From NCBI GenBank assembly GCA_027491155.1, contig JAIXWR010000030.1:58053-122052 (forward strand): 64,000 nt of DNA, read 5' to 3'. This document shows positions 43,379 to 51,933 of this stretch, piece after piece. How positions within the stretch are numbered: the stretch's first letter is position 1; the number at the start of each line of letters is the position of its first letter. Position numbers and translations under genes: made by a program. This DNA comes from Verrucomicrobiaceae bacterium. Lineage in GTDB: Bacteria; Verrucomicrobiota; Verrucomicrobiia; Verrucomicrobiales; Akkermansiaceae. Below the pieces are notes generated by a model, which did no database searches, had not been told where the DNA came from, and worked only from the letters and a program-made list of their open reading frames with translations.

Positions 43379-44743
43379 ATGAAAGCCACTCTCGATTCCC
43401 TGACCCGCTCCACCTCCGCCGAGGCCAAGCCACCCCGCCGGATGCCCGCCTGGCTGGTCCCCGCGGCCATCCTGACGGGCTTCGCCCTCGTCTTCCTCGC
43501 GCTGTTCCGCGACCGCCTCCTGCCCGCGCCAACGGTGAAGACGGCTCTGGTCCTCGCGACGCCCGGCGGCCCCGAAACTCCCGCTTCCGCCGCGGGCGAC
43601 CTGCTCTTCCAGGCGAGCGGCTGGATCGAACCCGATCCGCTGCCGGTCAAGGCGACCGCGCTGGTGGACGGGGTGATCGATACGGTCCACGTGCTCGAAG
43701 GCCAGCAGGTCTCCAAGGGTGATCCGCTGGCGACCCTGGTCGATGCCGATGCCCGCCTCGCTCTCGCCGCGGCGGAGCAGGAACACCGCATGAGGAAGGC
43801 CGCGCACGAGGCACAACTCGCGGCGATCGGTTCGGCGCGCAAGAAGCACGACTCGGCGAAGGCGATCGTCCAGGCGGCCCGGACCCTGCAGGAGGAAGCC
43901 GCCGACCAGAACGCACGGATTGCCGATCTCGACCGGGGAGCCATCGCCGAGTCGGAGATCGTGTCCGCCCGGCTTCGGCTCGACCGCGAACGCCTGCAAA
44001 CGCTCGCCGCCGAAGCGATCAGCGGCGAGGCGGAAGCGGAAGTCTCGCGGATGGAACTCGAAGCGAAAGTGAAGGAGGCGGAAGCCGAGGCCGCCGCGGT
44101 GGCGGTTGAACAAGCGAAGCTGGCCCTCGAACGCACCCGCATCCTTTCCCCGATCGACGGCCGGGTGCTGCGCCTGCTCGCCGCGCCGGGCCAGAAGAAG
44201 ATGCTCGGCATGGACGACACCGACAGTTCGACCATTGCCATTCTCTATCAGCCGGAGCGGCTCCAGGTCCGGGTGGACGTCCCGCTCGCCGATGCCGCCG
44301 GCCTCGGCGTCGGTCAAGCGGCGAAGATCCGTTGCAGCCTGCTGCCCGACCGGGTCTTCGCCGGCGAGGTCACCCGCATCACCGGCGAGGCGGACCTCCA
44401 GCGGAACACGCTCCAGGCCAAGGTCCGCATCCTCGACCCCGCCGACCAGCTCCGGCCGGAAATGCTCTGCCGCGTCGAGTTCTTCGGCACCGGGAAAGGC
44501 TCCGGCTCCGCCGTTTCGTCGCTCTCGACCTGGGTTCCGCAGGCCGCTCTAACCGAAGCTGCCGCGTGGGTCTTCGATCCCGAATCCAAACGCGTCGCCA
44601 GGCGCGCGGTGCAGGCTTCGACCGAGACCCGCGACGGCTTCGTCCGCGTGGTCGACGGCCTCCGCCCCGGCGAACAGGTCGTCCTTTCCCCGCAAGGCCT
44701 GCGCGACGGCCAGCGGGTCAACGCCGAACCCCGCCAGCGATGA
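43379..44743 (+). CDS. HlyD/MacA-type periplasmic adaptor of an ABC export system
   Basis: The protein has 454 residues from ATG 43379. A single N-terminal membrane helix (LVPAAILTGFALVFLALF) is followed by a barrel-sandwich half (VKATALVDGVIDTVHVLEGQ), a long coiled coil (about 130-250, with EAEAEVSRMELEAKVKEAEA), the returning half (LERTRILSPIDGRVLRLLAA) and a beta-barrel (LYQPERLQVRVDVPLADAAG). The gene's TGA overlaps the ATG of the ATPase gene (ATGA), showing translational coupling. Together with the two permeases it forms a MacAB/DevBCA-like exporter whose cargo is unknown. Confidence 0.88.
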   Translation: MKATLDSLTRSTSAEAKPPRRMPAWLVPAAILTGFALVFLALFRDRLLPAPTVKTALVLATPGGPETPASAAGDLLFQASGWIEPDPLPVKATALVDGVIDTVHVLEGQQVSKGDPLATLVDADARLALAAAEQEHRMRKAAHEAQLAAIGSARKKHDSAKAIVQAARTLQEEAADQNARIADLDRGAIAESEIVSARLRLDRERLQTLAAEAISGEAEAEVSRMELEAKVKEAEAEAAAVAVEQAKLALERTRILSPIDGRVLRLLAAPGQKKMLGMDDTDSSTIAILYQPERLQVRVDVPLADAAGLGVGQAAKIRCSLLPDRVFAGEVTRITGEADLQRNTLQAKVRILDPADQLRPEMLCRVEFFGTGKGSGSAVSSLSTWVPQAALTEAAAWVFDPESKRVARRAVQASTETRDGFVRVVDGLRPGEQVVLSPQGLRDGQRVNAEPRQR

Positions 44744-45420
44744 ACGACGCGATGATCCAATGCCGCGGCATTTCAAAGAGCTACCGCAAGGGCGGCACCG
44801 TCGTGACCCCGCTGGAGAAGCTCGACCTCGACGTTCCGCGCGGCGAGTTCCTCGCGCTCATGGGCCCGTCGGGCTCCGGCAAGACCACGCTGCTCAACTT
44901 GCTCTCCGGCATCGACTCGCCGAGCGAGGGCTCGCTGGTCATCGCCGGCACCGAACTCGCCCGGCTCTCGCGCCGCGAGCTGACGAAATGGCGGGCCGCC
45001 CACGTCGGTTACATCTTCCAGCTCTATCATCTGGTCCCGGTGCTCAGCGCCTTCGAGAACGTCGAGCTGCCGCTCCTGCTCGCGCCTCTGTCGAAGAAAG
45101 ACCGCCACGCCCGCGTCGCCGCCGCGCTCGAGTTGGTCGGGCTTGCCGACCGCATGCACCACACGCCGTCGGAGCTGTCCGGCGGCCAGGAGCAACGCGT
45201 CGCCATCGCCCGCGCGCTGGTGGCCGATCCGCCGCTGCTGGTGGCCGACGAGCCGACCGGCGACCTCGACCGGGAGTCCGCCACCCGCATCCTCGACCTG
45301 CTGCAGCAGCTCGCCGCGGACCATGGCAAAACCATCGTCATGGTGACCCACGACCCTCGCGCCGCCGCCGCCGCGCACCGGACGCTGCATCTGGAGAAAG
45401 GCCAGCTTTTGTTGCAATGA
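44740..45420 (+). CDS. ABC transporter ATPase (MacB/LolD-type)
   Basis: The 226-residue protein has Walker [13 protein letters not shown]-loop [12 protein letters not shown], signature [15 protein letters not shown], Walker [13 protein letters not shown] and switch His VTHDP. The [10 protein letters not shown] and GDLD features are those of LolD/MacB/FtsE-type ATPases that power FtsX-like permeases by mechanotransmission. It overlaps the adaptor gene by 4 bp. The first permease begins 163 bp later, beyond a REP-like repeat, so the operon is interrupted by a mobile palindrome rather than by a new promoter that can be seen. Confidence 0.92.
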   Translation: MNDAMIQCRGISKSYRKGGTVVTPLEKLDLDVPRGEFLALMGPSGSGKTTLLNLLSGIDSPSEGSLVIAGTELARLSRRELTKWRAAHVGYIFQLYHLVPVLSAFENVELPLLLAPLSKKDRHARVAAALELVGLADRMHHTPSELSGGQEQRVAIARALVADPPLLVADEPTGDLDRESATRILDLLQQLAADHGKTIVMVTHDPRAAAAAHRTLHLEKGQLLLQ

Positions 45421-45433
45421 AACGGAAAAAACA

Positions 45434-45583
45434 TGGGGTGCTGCGGCATGACGCAGCTTTCGCTGCGGGTGCGGCCCGCCACGTCTGCAGGCCACGGATT
45501 GCCTTGCAGATTGGTCCGCGGCCTCCGGGAAAATACCGCCTCACTCCAAGCCAAAGCGGTGTCGTGCCACCGCACTCCAAAGG
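45434..45583. repeat. REP-like hairpin doublet, family D, with compensatory base changes
   Basis: The left unit has stem GCTGCG/CGCAGC (45440-45445 and 45452-45457) with loop GCATGA, headed by TGGGGT. The right unit, read on the minus strand, has stem GCGGTG/CACCGC with loop GCACGA, headed by TGGAGT. Each unit continues with GCTTT(C/G)GCT. Differences at stem positions are matched on the other side, so pairing is conserved while sequence is not. It lies inside the ABC operon. Confidence 0.75.
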
Positions 45584-46729
45584 ATGAACGCCATCCTCAA
45601 TCTACTACATCTCTCGTGGACGCAACTGGTCCGCCACCGGGTGCGCTCGCTGCTGACCGTGCTCGGCGTGGCATCGGGGATGTTCCTGTTCACCGCGGTG
45701 GAAACGATCCAGCGCTCGCTGGCGAAGGCGACCGAGGAGACCGCGGCCGACACCACGCTGGTCGTTTACCGCCAGAACCGCTTCTGCCCCTCCGCAAGCC
45801 GCCTGCCGGAGCACTACGCCGACGAGATCCGCCGCATCCCCGGCGTGCGCGAGGTGATTCCGGTGAAGATCGTGGTCAACAACTGCGGCGCCTCGCTCGA
45901 CGTGATCACATTCCGCGGCGTGCCCGACGACCTGCTGCCGAAGTTCGCGCCGGAGATCGAGGTGATCGAAGGCAGCATGGAGGAGTGGCAAAAGCGCGGC
46001 GACGGCGCGCTGCTCGGCCAGGTCTTCGCCCAGCGCCGCGGGCTGAAACCCGGCGACCGCTTCGACGGCGCCGGCGTGACGGTCACGGTCGCCGGCATCC
46101 TGCGCTCGCCCTTCCCGCAGGACAACAACGTCGCTTACGTGAAGCTGCCTTTCCTCCAGCGCGCCTCGAAAGCCGGGCTCGGGGTGGTCACCCAGTTCAA
46201 CGTCCGGGTGAACTCGTCGGCGGACCTCAAGCCGGTCGCGAAAGCGATCGACGAGCGCTTCCACTCCGACGCCCAGCCGACCGACACCCGTCCGGAGAAG
46301 GCCTTCTTTGCGGAGACGGCCGCCGAATTGATCGAGCTGATCGGCTTCACCCGCTGGCTCGGCATCGGCGCGGTGCTCGCGGTCGCCGCGCTGGTGGCGA
46401 ACGCCCTGCTGCTCGTCGTCCGCGGCCGGGTGAAGGAAAACGCCGTGCTGCGGACCCTCGGCTATCCCGGCCGCGCGATCGCCTGCCTTGTGGTCGGCGA
46501 GGGCGGGATGCTGGGTCTGATGGGCGGCATCGCCGGCGTCGGGCTGTCGGCCGCGTTTCTCCGCTGGCAAAGCTTCACCATGGGCAACGAGGGCCAGACC
46601 CTCGCGATCCAGCCGGACACCGCGGTGGTCGCCACCGGCATCGCGGCCGCCCTTCTCCTCGGAATCCTCGCCTCGCTATGGCCCGCCTGGCAGGCCGTCA
46701 CCCAGTCGATCGTGAAGAACCTCCGCTGA
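45584..46729 (+). CDS. FtsX/MacB-type ABC transporter permease
   Basis: The 381-residue protein has an N-terminal membrane helix ([20 protein letters not shown]), a periplasmic MacB-like domain (about 45-250: [42 protein letters not shown]) and three C-terminal membrane helices ([60 protein letters not shown]). It is a subunit of a type VII (mechanotransmissive) ABC exporter. The second permease follows after a REP-like repeat. Two non-identical permeases suggest a heterodimer. Confidence 0.87.
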   Translation: MNAILNLLHLSWTQLVRHRVRSLLTVLGVASGMFLFTAVETIQRSLAKATEETAADTTLVVYRQNRFCPSASRLPEHYADEIRRIPGVREVIPVKIVVNNCGASLDVITFRGVPDDLLPKFAPEIEVIEGSMEEWQKRGDGALLGQVFAQRRGLKPGDRFDGAGVTVTVAGILRSPFPQDNNVAYVKLPFLQRASKAGLGVVTQFNVRVNSSADLKPVAKAIDERFHSDAQPTDTRPEKAFFAETAAELIELIGFTRWLGIGAVLAVAALVANALLLVVRGRVKENAVLRTLGYPGRAIACLVVGEGGMLGLMGGIAGVGLSAAFLRWQSFTMGNEGQTLAIQPDTAVVATGIAAALLLGILASLWPAWQAVTQSIVKNLR

Positions 46730-46734
46730 TCCCT

Positions 46735-46817
46735 GTAGCGGCGGTCTGTGACCGCCGCACTTGAACTCCCGCCATCAAGCTCCACCACCAAGTCCGGCGG
46801 TCATAGACCGCCGCTAC
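46735..46817. repeat. REP-like hairpin doublet, family C
   Basis: GTAG (46735-46738) heads CGGCGGTCTGTGACCGCCG. The facing unit ends with CTAC (46814-46817) and has loop bases ATA instead of TGT with identical arms. A spacer of about 36 bp separates them. It fills the gap between the two permease genes of the ABC exporter. Confidence 0.75.
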
Positions 46818-46822
46818 AAGCC

Positions 46823-47974
46823 ATGCTTCCCCTCAGCTATGCCGTGCGGAACCTGTTCCGCTCGAAATCCCGCCTGCTCCAGGCCATCGGCGGCAGCGCG
46901 CTGGTCGTGCTGCTGGTGATGGCCGCGCTGTCGATCCACCACGGCATGAAGCGGGTGCTCTCCGCCTCGGGCTCGCCGCACAACGTGATCCTGGTCGGCG
47001 CGGGCTCCGAGGAAAGCATCCAGCGCAGCGAGGTGGCCGACCGCGCCGCCGGCATCGCGGAATCCACCGTGCCCGGCATTTCCGAGGTCCTCGGCGTGCG
47101 CGCGGTCTCGAGCGAGATCCACTACATGAGCTACCTCGACCTCGGCGATGGCGAGCGCCGGCAGGCGCTGTTCCGCGGTGTCACGCCGCAGGCGCTGCAC
47201 GTCCATCCGGAAGTCCGGATCACCGCCGGCAGCTTCCCCGCGGCCGGACAGCTGATGGCTGGCCGCCTCGCCTGGCGGAAACTCGGCCTCGCCGAAGCCG
47301 CGCTGAAGCCCGGCGCGCGGGTCGTGCTCGACGGCCAGCCGATGACGATTTCCGGCACCTTCGCCGCGCCCGGCACCGTGCTGGAATCCGAGTTGTGGGC
47401 GAACCTCGGCGACCTCCGCGTGCTGGCCAAGCGCGAGACGATTTCCTGCGTCGTGCTGCGCCTCGACGACCCCGCGGACTTCGCGGAAGCCGACCTGTTC
47501 GCCAAGCAGCGGCTCGACCTCGAGCTCAGCGCGCTGCGGGAGAGCGACTACTATGCCCGCCTGAGTTCCTTCTTCAAACCGCTGCGCGTGATGACGTGGA
47601 TCACCGCCGCCTTGATCGCCGCCGGGGCCGTGTTCGGCGGGGTGAACACGCTCTACGCCGCCTTCGCCTCGCGGGTCCGCGAAATGGCGACCTTGCAGGC
47701 GATCGGCTTCGGCCGCGGCGCCTTGCTCGCCAGCCTGGTCCAGGAAAGCACGCTGGCCTGCCTGACCGGCACGCTGCTGGCTTCGCTGGCCGCGTTGCTG
47801 CTGCTCGACGGCCGCACGGTGCCCTTCTCGATCGGTGCCTTCACCCTCGAGGTCGGTCCGGATGTCGCGCTGGGCGGCATCCTTACCGGAATCCTTCTCG
47901 GCCTGCTCGGCGCGCTGCCGCCGGCCGTCCGCTGCCTGAAACCCGCGCTTCCGGTGGCACTGCGGTCTTCTTGA
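46823..47974 (+). CDS. FtsX/MacB-type ABC transporter permease (second subunit)
   Basis: The protein has 383 residues from ATG 46823. It has the same plan as the preceding permease: N-terminal helix (LLQAIGGSALVVLLVMAALS), a periplasmic domain (about 45-260: SPHNVILVGAGSEESIQRSE, EIHYMSYLDLGDGERRQALF) and three membrane helices (VMTWITAALIAAGAVFGGVN, GALLASLVQESTLACLTGTL, VALGGILTGILLGLLGALPP). The MATLQAIGFGRG loop is the coupling region for the ATPase. The frame upstream of 46823 is repeat sequence, so the start was set there. A lipoprotein gene follows after 32 bp. Confidence 0.87.
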   Translation: MLPLSYAVRNLFRSKSRLLQAIGGSALVVLLVMAALSIHHGMKRVLSASGSPHNVILVGAGSEESIQRSEVADRAAGIAESTVPGISEVLGVRAVSSEIHYMSYLDLGDGERRQALFRGVTPQALHVHPEVRITAGSFPAAGQLMAGRLAWRKLGLAEAALKPGARVVLDGQPMTISGTFAAPGTVLESELWANLGDLRVLAKRETISCVVLRLDDPADFAEADLFAKQRLDLELSALRESDYYARLSSFFKPLRVMTWITAALIAAGAVFGGVNTLYAAFASRVREMATLQAIGFGRGALLASLVQESTLACLTGTLLASLAALLLLDGRTVPFSIGAFTLEVGPDVALGGILTGILLGLLGALPPAVRCLKPALPVALRSS

Positions 47975-48006
47975 AATGCTGAAAACCGAAACGCTGAAAC
48001 ACTGAA
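47974..48006. repeat. Word array CTGAAA
   Basis: GCTGAAAAC, CGAAACG, CTGAAACA and CTGAAATG words fill the short gap between the second permease and the lipoprotein gene, with a spacing of about 7-9 bp. It belongs to the same class of short-period intergenic arrays as those at 11876, 19239, 36288 and 52363. Its last word contains the start codon of the lipoprotein. Confidence 0.5.
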
Positions 48007-48543
48007 ATGAAAACACCATGGATCCTCGCCCTCGGCTGCCTGCTCGTCTCTTGCAAGGAGAAGCCCGCCCCGGCCGCCGCCACCCTCCACGCTACTCCGG
48101 CGGCCGCGCCGAGCGCCGAACTCACCGCGATCCTGGCCGCCGCGCCGGCCGGGGAAGCGAAGGCCATCCACGTGGCCCGCACGACCGCGAAGCCCGGTGA
48201 AGAGATCACCCTCTCCGGCCGAATCATGGGGAATTCCAAACCCTTCGTCGAAGGCCGCGCGGCTTTCATCCTCGGCGATCCCGAATTGCTCACCCCCTGC
48301 AACGAGATCCCCGGCGACAGTTGCGAGACGCCTTGGGACTGCTGCTGCGACAGCAGCGAGGACAAGAAGGCGGGCATCGCCACGATCCAGATCACCGGGG
48401 CGGACGGCAGGGTGCTCAAGGAGGGGCTCGAAGGCGTCGGCGGACTGGCGAAACTCGCCACCGTCACCGTCACCGGCAAGGTCGCCGAGGGCTCTTCCGC
48501 GGATTCGCTGGTGGTCAACGCCACGGCGATCCAGGTGAAGTAA
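48007..48543 (+). CDS. Cys-rich lipoprotein
   Basis: The 178-residue protein has a lipoprotein signal (MKTPWILALGCLLVSC, Cys at residue 16), an Ala/Pro linker, and a beta-rich domain (ARTTAKPGEEITLSGRIMGN, AFILGDPELL, then KLATVTVTGKVAEGSS) resembling an OB-type fold. An unusual cysteine cluster CNEIPGDSCETPWDCCCDSS is inserted in the fold, with five cysteines that could bind copper or another soft metal. It ends the metal-efflux island. No named family was recognised. Confidence 0.7.
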   Translation: MKTPWILALGCLLVSCKEKPAPAAATLHATPAAAPSAELTAILAAAPAGEAKAIHVARTTAKPGEEITLSGRIMGNSKPFVEGRAAFILGDPELLTPCNEIPGDSCETPWDCCCDSSEDKKAGIATIQITGADGRVLKEGLEGVGGLAKLATVTVTGKVAEGSSADSLVVNATAIQVK

Positions 48544-48569
48544 GAGCCGCCCTCCTCCGGCCCGAGGAG

Positions 48570-50060
48570 TTACTCCTCCTCGGTGCCGCCGAGGGTGACG
48601 TTGATGTTGTACTCGTTCTGCAGGTGCGCGTGCGCCCGGCCGGCCTGGCCGGACTTCGGGTAGCGCTTGCAGGTGAGCTGGAAGGTGCGGATCGCCTTCT
48701 CCTTGTCCTTCGCCTCCTCGTAGGTGAAGCCGATCTGCAAGGAGGCCTCGGGCGCAGCGCTGTCGACGACCTTGATCTGGTTGTAGAGCACGATGGCTTC
48801 CGCATGCTCGCCGAGCTTGCGGTGGCACGCGGCCATCCGGAACTGGTTGTCGGGAAAACGGTCGACCTGCCGGTAGGTGCCGATCGCCTTCTTCCATTCC
48901 GCCAGTTTCTCATAACACTCCGCGATCGACCACAGGTGGGCGTCGGCATGTTCGCCGTCGATCTCGATGAGCTTGCGGAAGACCTCGATGGCCTCCGCGA
49001 CCTTGCCTTCCTCGAGGAGCATCGCGGCGATGTTCCCCAAGCCGGCAGCCCGGTTCTTGAACTCGCCGTAGAGCCGCCGGGCGTCTTCGCGCTTCTCGCG
49101 CTGCTTGCACCACGCCGCCATCCGGCCGAGCAGGTCGTCGTCGCGGCCGAAGCGCTTGCCGATCTCCTCGTATAGGGTCCACGTGTCGGACGGGCGGCCG
49201 AGGGTGCCGTTCAGGTCGGCGGCGCGGTAAAGCAGGTCCTTTTCGAGTTCGGGACGCTCGACCGCTTCGGCGCGCAGGGTGGCCAGGAGCTGGTCGGCCA
49301 GCTTGATCGCCGCGGGTTTGGTGGCGGCCTCCTTGAGCAGGTGGGCGACGGTCTTGGCGGAGAGGCCGTAGACCTTGTCGAAGAGATCGGGGCCCGAGTA
49401 GGTGGTGGCGAGCGCCTTCTTTCCTTCATCGAGCCGCTGGGCGAAGAAGTGGAGCTCCGCGAGTTCGTGGCAGGCCTCGATGCATGTGGCTTTCGCGGCT
49501 TCGGTCCGCTCGACCTTGAAAGTGAGATCGTTGAGCAGCGCGAGCCGTTCGACGTCGTCCTTGTGGAGCCGGGCGTAGTGGAGGAGATCGACTCGGGAGC
49601 GCACCGCGATCTCGTGGTCCGGGTATTCCTTGATCAGGAAGCGGAAGGCGGCCTGGGCTTCCTTCACCTCGCCCATCTTCCGGTAGGCGTCGGCGATGCA
49701 GTAGGCGGCCACGGTGGCCTCGTGGGAGTCCGGCCAGTAGTCGATGACCGATTGGAAGCCATCGCGCAGGGCGGTCTTCGGCTTCTTGAGATGCATCATC
49801 GAGTGGCTCCACATCAACTGGGCGTAGGGCGCGCCGGGGCTCTTTTCGTAGAGCGTGAGGAACTTCTCGTACTCGGCGAGGGCGGTCTTGAAGTCGCCGT
49901 TGGTGTAGTGCTTTTCGGCGATCCGGATCTGGTAGCGCTCGACCTCGCGCATCTTCTCGAAGGTCGCGACTTGGATCTGTTCCAACGGCGAAAGCTCCGC
50001 GCGCGACGGGGCGGTCAGCGCTAGCAGGAGGGCGCAGGCGAGCGGGAAGAGGCGTTTCAT
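48570..50060 (-). CDS. Exported TPR protein, last gene of the ExbBD/TPR operon
   Basis: The protein has 496 residues from ATG 50060, which overlaps the TGA of the DUF4159 gene (ATGA). Signal peptide MKRLFPLACALLLALTAPSR is followed by repeated helix pairs with TPR character: EKHYTNGDFKTALAEYEKFL, AYCIADAYRKMGEVKEAQAA, AAMLLEEGKVAEAIEVFRKL, IAECYEKLAEWKKAIGTYRQ, ASLQIGFTYEEAKDKEKAIR. It is likely a periplasmic scaffold. The C-terminus ends in an acidic EEE. It forms the downstream end of an eight-gene operon that begins with another TPR gene at 62951. Confidence 0.85.
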   Translation of the reverse strand: MKRLFPLACALLLALTAPSRAELSPLEQIQVATFEKMREVERYQIRIAEKHYTNGDFKTALAEYEKFLTLYEKSPGAPYAQLMWSHSMMHLKKPKTALRDGFQSVIDYWPDSHEATVAAYCIADAYRKMGEVKEAQAAFRFLIKEYPDHEIAVRSRVDLLHYARLHKDDVERLALLNDLTFKVERTEAAKATCIEACHELAELHFFAQRLDEGKKALATTYSGPDLFDKVYGLSAKTVAHLLKEAATKPAAIKLADQLLATLRAEAVERPELEKDLLYRAADLNGTLGRPSDTWTLYEEIGKRFGRDDDLLGRMAAWCKQREKREDARRLYGEFKNRAAGLGNIAAMLLEEGKVAEAIEVFRKLIEIDGEHADAHLWSIAECYEKLAEWKKAIGTYRQVDRFPDNQFRMAACHRKLGEHAEAIVLYNQIKVVDSAAPEASLQIGFTYEEAKDKEKAIRTFQLTCKRYPKSGQAGRAHAHLQNEYNINVTLGGTEEE

Positions 50061-51475
50061 TTCGCGGTGGCGGCGAGCCATTTGCTGTATTCGGAGTGGG
50101 CGTAGTAAATGACGTTGATCCCGAGCTGGTAGCTGGATTCCCAGACTTCCTGCGGGACGCCCGAATGGCCGTCGGCCCAGGCGTCGCCGATGTCGCCGGG
50201 ATGGTAGTAAACGGCGAGCCGGCCGTCGACCACCCAGCCGAGGGCGTTGGAACGGCCGTGGGGCGCGACGATCGGCAGGCGTGGCAGCGGGTAGGGAATG
50301 CGGTGGATCGGGTGGTCGAGATAGACCGAGATCGGCTCCACGGTGGGCAGCACTTTCGCCATCATGCCGACGAACTGTCCCTCCCAGCCGGAGCTGCCGC
50401 CGTTGTCGCCGAAGAGCATGCCGTGGTGCTCGAGCAGATAGGTCCGCAGGATCTTGATCTCGGCATCGCTGACGCTGATGTTCTGCTGGCCGGTCATGTA
50501 AACCATCGGCGGGCTCTTGCGGGCGGGGAAGGTCTTCAGGCGGGCGATCTCCATCGGCTCCGGGCGGTCGTGGACCGGATGGCCGAGGCGCACGCCGTAT
50601 TCGGTGAGCAGGTTCAGGTCGGCACCGCGGTCCATGTCCTGCGACCAATCGCCGCCATCGTATTTCAGGCGGATGAAGCGGACCTTGCCGCGGGTGGTGC
50701 CGCCCGCGAAGCCGGCGCCTTCGCCCTTGCCCTGGCCGATCTTGTAGAGGTGCTCGGTCACTTCGAGCACGTCGAGCTTCACGTCGTCGATCGGCGGCGG
50801 GTTGAAGAGCACGCTGCTGTAGGGATTGATGACGAATTTCTTGTTGATGACCTTCTGGATGCGGACGACCTGGCGGAGCTGTTGTTCCTCGCCGCCGCCG
50901 AGCGGGGCTTCATACACGCTGCAGCCGGTGAGGCGGGTGAGCAGCAGGAAGACGCCGCCGAAGACCGCGGAGTAAGTGAGCAGGGTGAAGACCGACTGGC
51001 GGAGCTTGCGGTTCTTGCTTCCGAAATACCACGCGGCGAGCTGGCGCGGGTCCCAGATGCGTCGCGACGGGTCGGCGGGGCGGGCGCGTTTGGTTTCGCG
51101 GTCGATCCACCAGACGGCCCAGCCGAGCCCGAGGAAGAACGCGCCGAAGGTCCCCGCGGAGGAGAGCGCCGATGACAGGCCGTAGTTGGAAAACAGCAGC
51201 GGGAGATGCGCGGCGAGCTGCCAGAGCGGGAGATAGCAGGCGCTGAGGACGGCGCGGCGGAGATGGGGCGGCTCATGGCGGAAGCGCCGGATCCAGTAGT
51301 GGCAGACCGGCAGCGCGGTGAGGAAACCGATGGCCTGGACGGCGACCGGCAGGACGAAGAACACCCGGGCATCGAGCCAAAGCAGGCACCACAACAAGGC
51401 GTAGAGGCCGGTGCGCACGACCGGCCGGCGGGCGTGGTGTCGCAGCGAATCCCTGACGCGGGGCCAGTCCATCAT
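50057..51475 (-). CDS. DUF4159 membrane protein
   Basis: The 472-residue protein has about five N-terminal membrane segments (about 20-190, including LYALLWCLLWLDARVFFVLP and VFTLLTYSAVFGGVFLLLTR). A soluble DUF4159 domain (about 260-465) is recognised by VRFIRLKYDGGDWSQDMDRG, LNLLTEYGVRLGHPVHD, MVYMTGQQNISVSD, GMLFGDNGGSSGW and NALGWVVDGRLAVYYHPGD. DUF4159 domains resemble class I glutamine-amidotransferase-like folds, but their function is unknown. The start overlaps the upstream stop and the stop overlaps the downstream TPR start, each by 4 bp. Its place beside ExbD-like proteins suggests membership of the same envelope machine. Confidence 0.87.
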   Translation of the reverse strand: MMDWPRVRDSLRHHARRPVVRTGLYALLWCLLWLDARVFFVLPVAVQAIGFLTALPVCHYWIRRFRHEPPHLRRAVLSACYLPLWQLAAHLPLLFSNYGLSSALSSAGTFGAFFLGLGWAVWWIDRETKRARPADPSRRIWDPRQLAAWYFGSKNRKLRQSVFTLLTYSAVFGGVFLLLTRLTGCSVYEAPLGGGEEQQLRQVVRIQKVINKKFVINPYSSVLFNPPPIDDVKLDVLEVTEHLYKIGQGKGEGAGFAGGTTRGKVRFIRLKYDGGDWSQDMDRGADLNLLTEYGVRLGHPVHDRPEPMEIARLKTFPARKSPPMVYMTGQQNISVSDAEIKILRTYLLEHHGMLFGDNGGSSGWEGQFVGMMAKVLPTVEPISVYLDHPIHRIPYPLPRLPIVAPHGRSNALGWVVDGRLAVYYHPGDIGDAWADGHSGVPQEVWESSYQLGINVIYYAHSEYSKWLAATAK

Positions 51476-51933
51476 TCGAGGTCCTTCAGGAAATCATCGC
51501 CCTTGTTTTCGAGCGGGTTCTCGTCGGGTGGCGCGGTCAATTCCTCGCCGACGCCGAGGGTCGACAGCGGATCGGGCTTCTTGTCCTCCACCGGCGGCTT
51601 TTCCGCAGCGGGTGGCGGCGGGGCGGGAGCGGGCTCCGCGGCTGCCGCGGGGGCGGGTGCCGCTTTCTCATCGCCGCCGAGGAAGTAGGGGATCGCGGTG
51701 AAGAGCAGGATCGCACCGCCGACCAGGGCGCTGGAGAGTGCGAGCGATCGTGCGAGCTGGCTGGCGGCGACCACGCCGAGCATTTCCTGCGGGCTCTTGC
51801 CTTTGAGCTCGCGCAGGAATTCCTGCAACTCCTGCACGGTGGCGCGCGAGTTGCCTTTCAGCTCGCGGAAGTCGGCGGCGGTGCTGGCCAGCGCGCCGCG
51901 GCGCGGGGCGGGGGAGTCGGGTTGGATCTTCAT
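51472..51933 (-). CDS. Small single-span membrane protein with Pro/Ala-rich tail
   Basis: The protein has 153 residues from ATG 51933. A helical cytoplasmic part (TVQELQEFLRELKGKSPQEM) is followed by one membrane span (ALSSALVGGAILLFTAIPYF) and a periplasmic tail rich in Ala, Pro and Glu/Asp. One span with a Pro-rich periplasmic arm recalls TonB-like energy transducers in shape, but no TonB C-terminal domain is present. Both ends overlap neighbouring genes by 4 bp. Unknown family. Confidence 0.75.
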   Translation of the reverse strand: MKIQPDSPAPRRGALASTAADFRELKGNSRATVQELQEFLRELKGKSPQEMLGVVAASQLARSLALSSALVGGAILLFTAIPYFLGGDEKAAPAPAAAAEPAPAPPPPAAEKPPVEDKKPDPLSTLGVGEELTAPPDENPLENKGDDFLKDLE

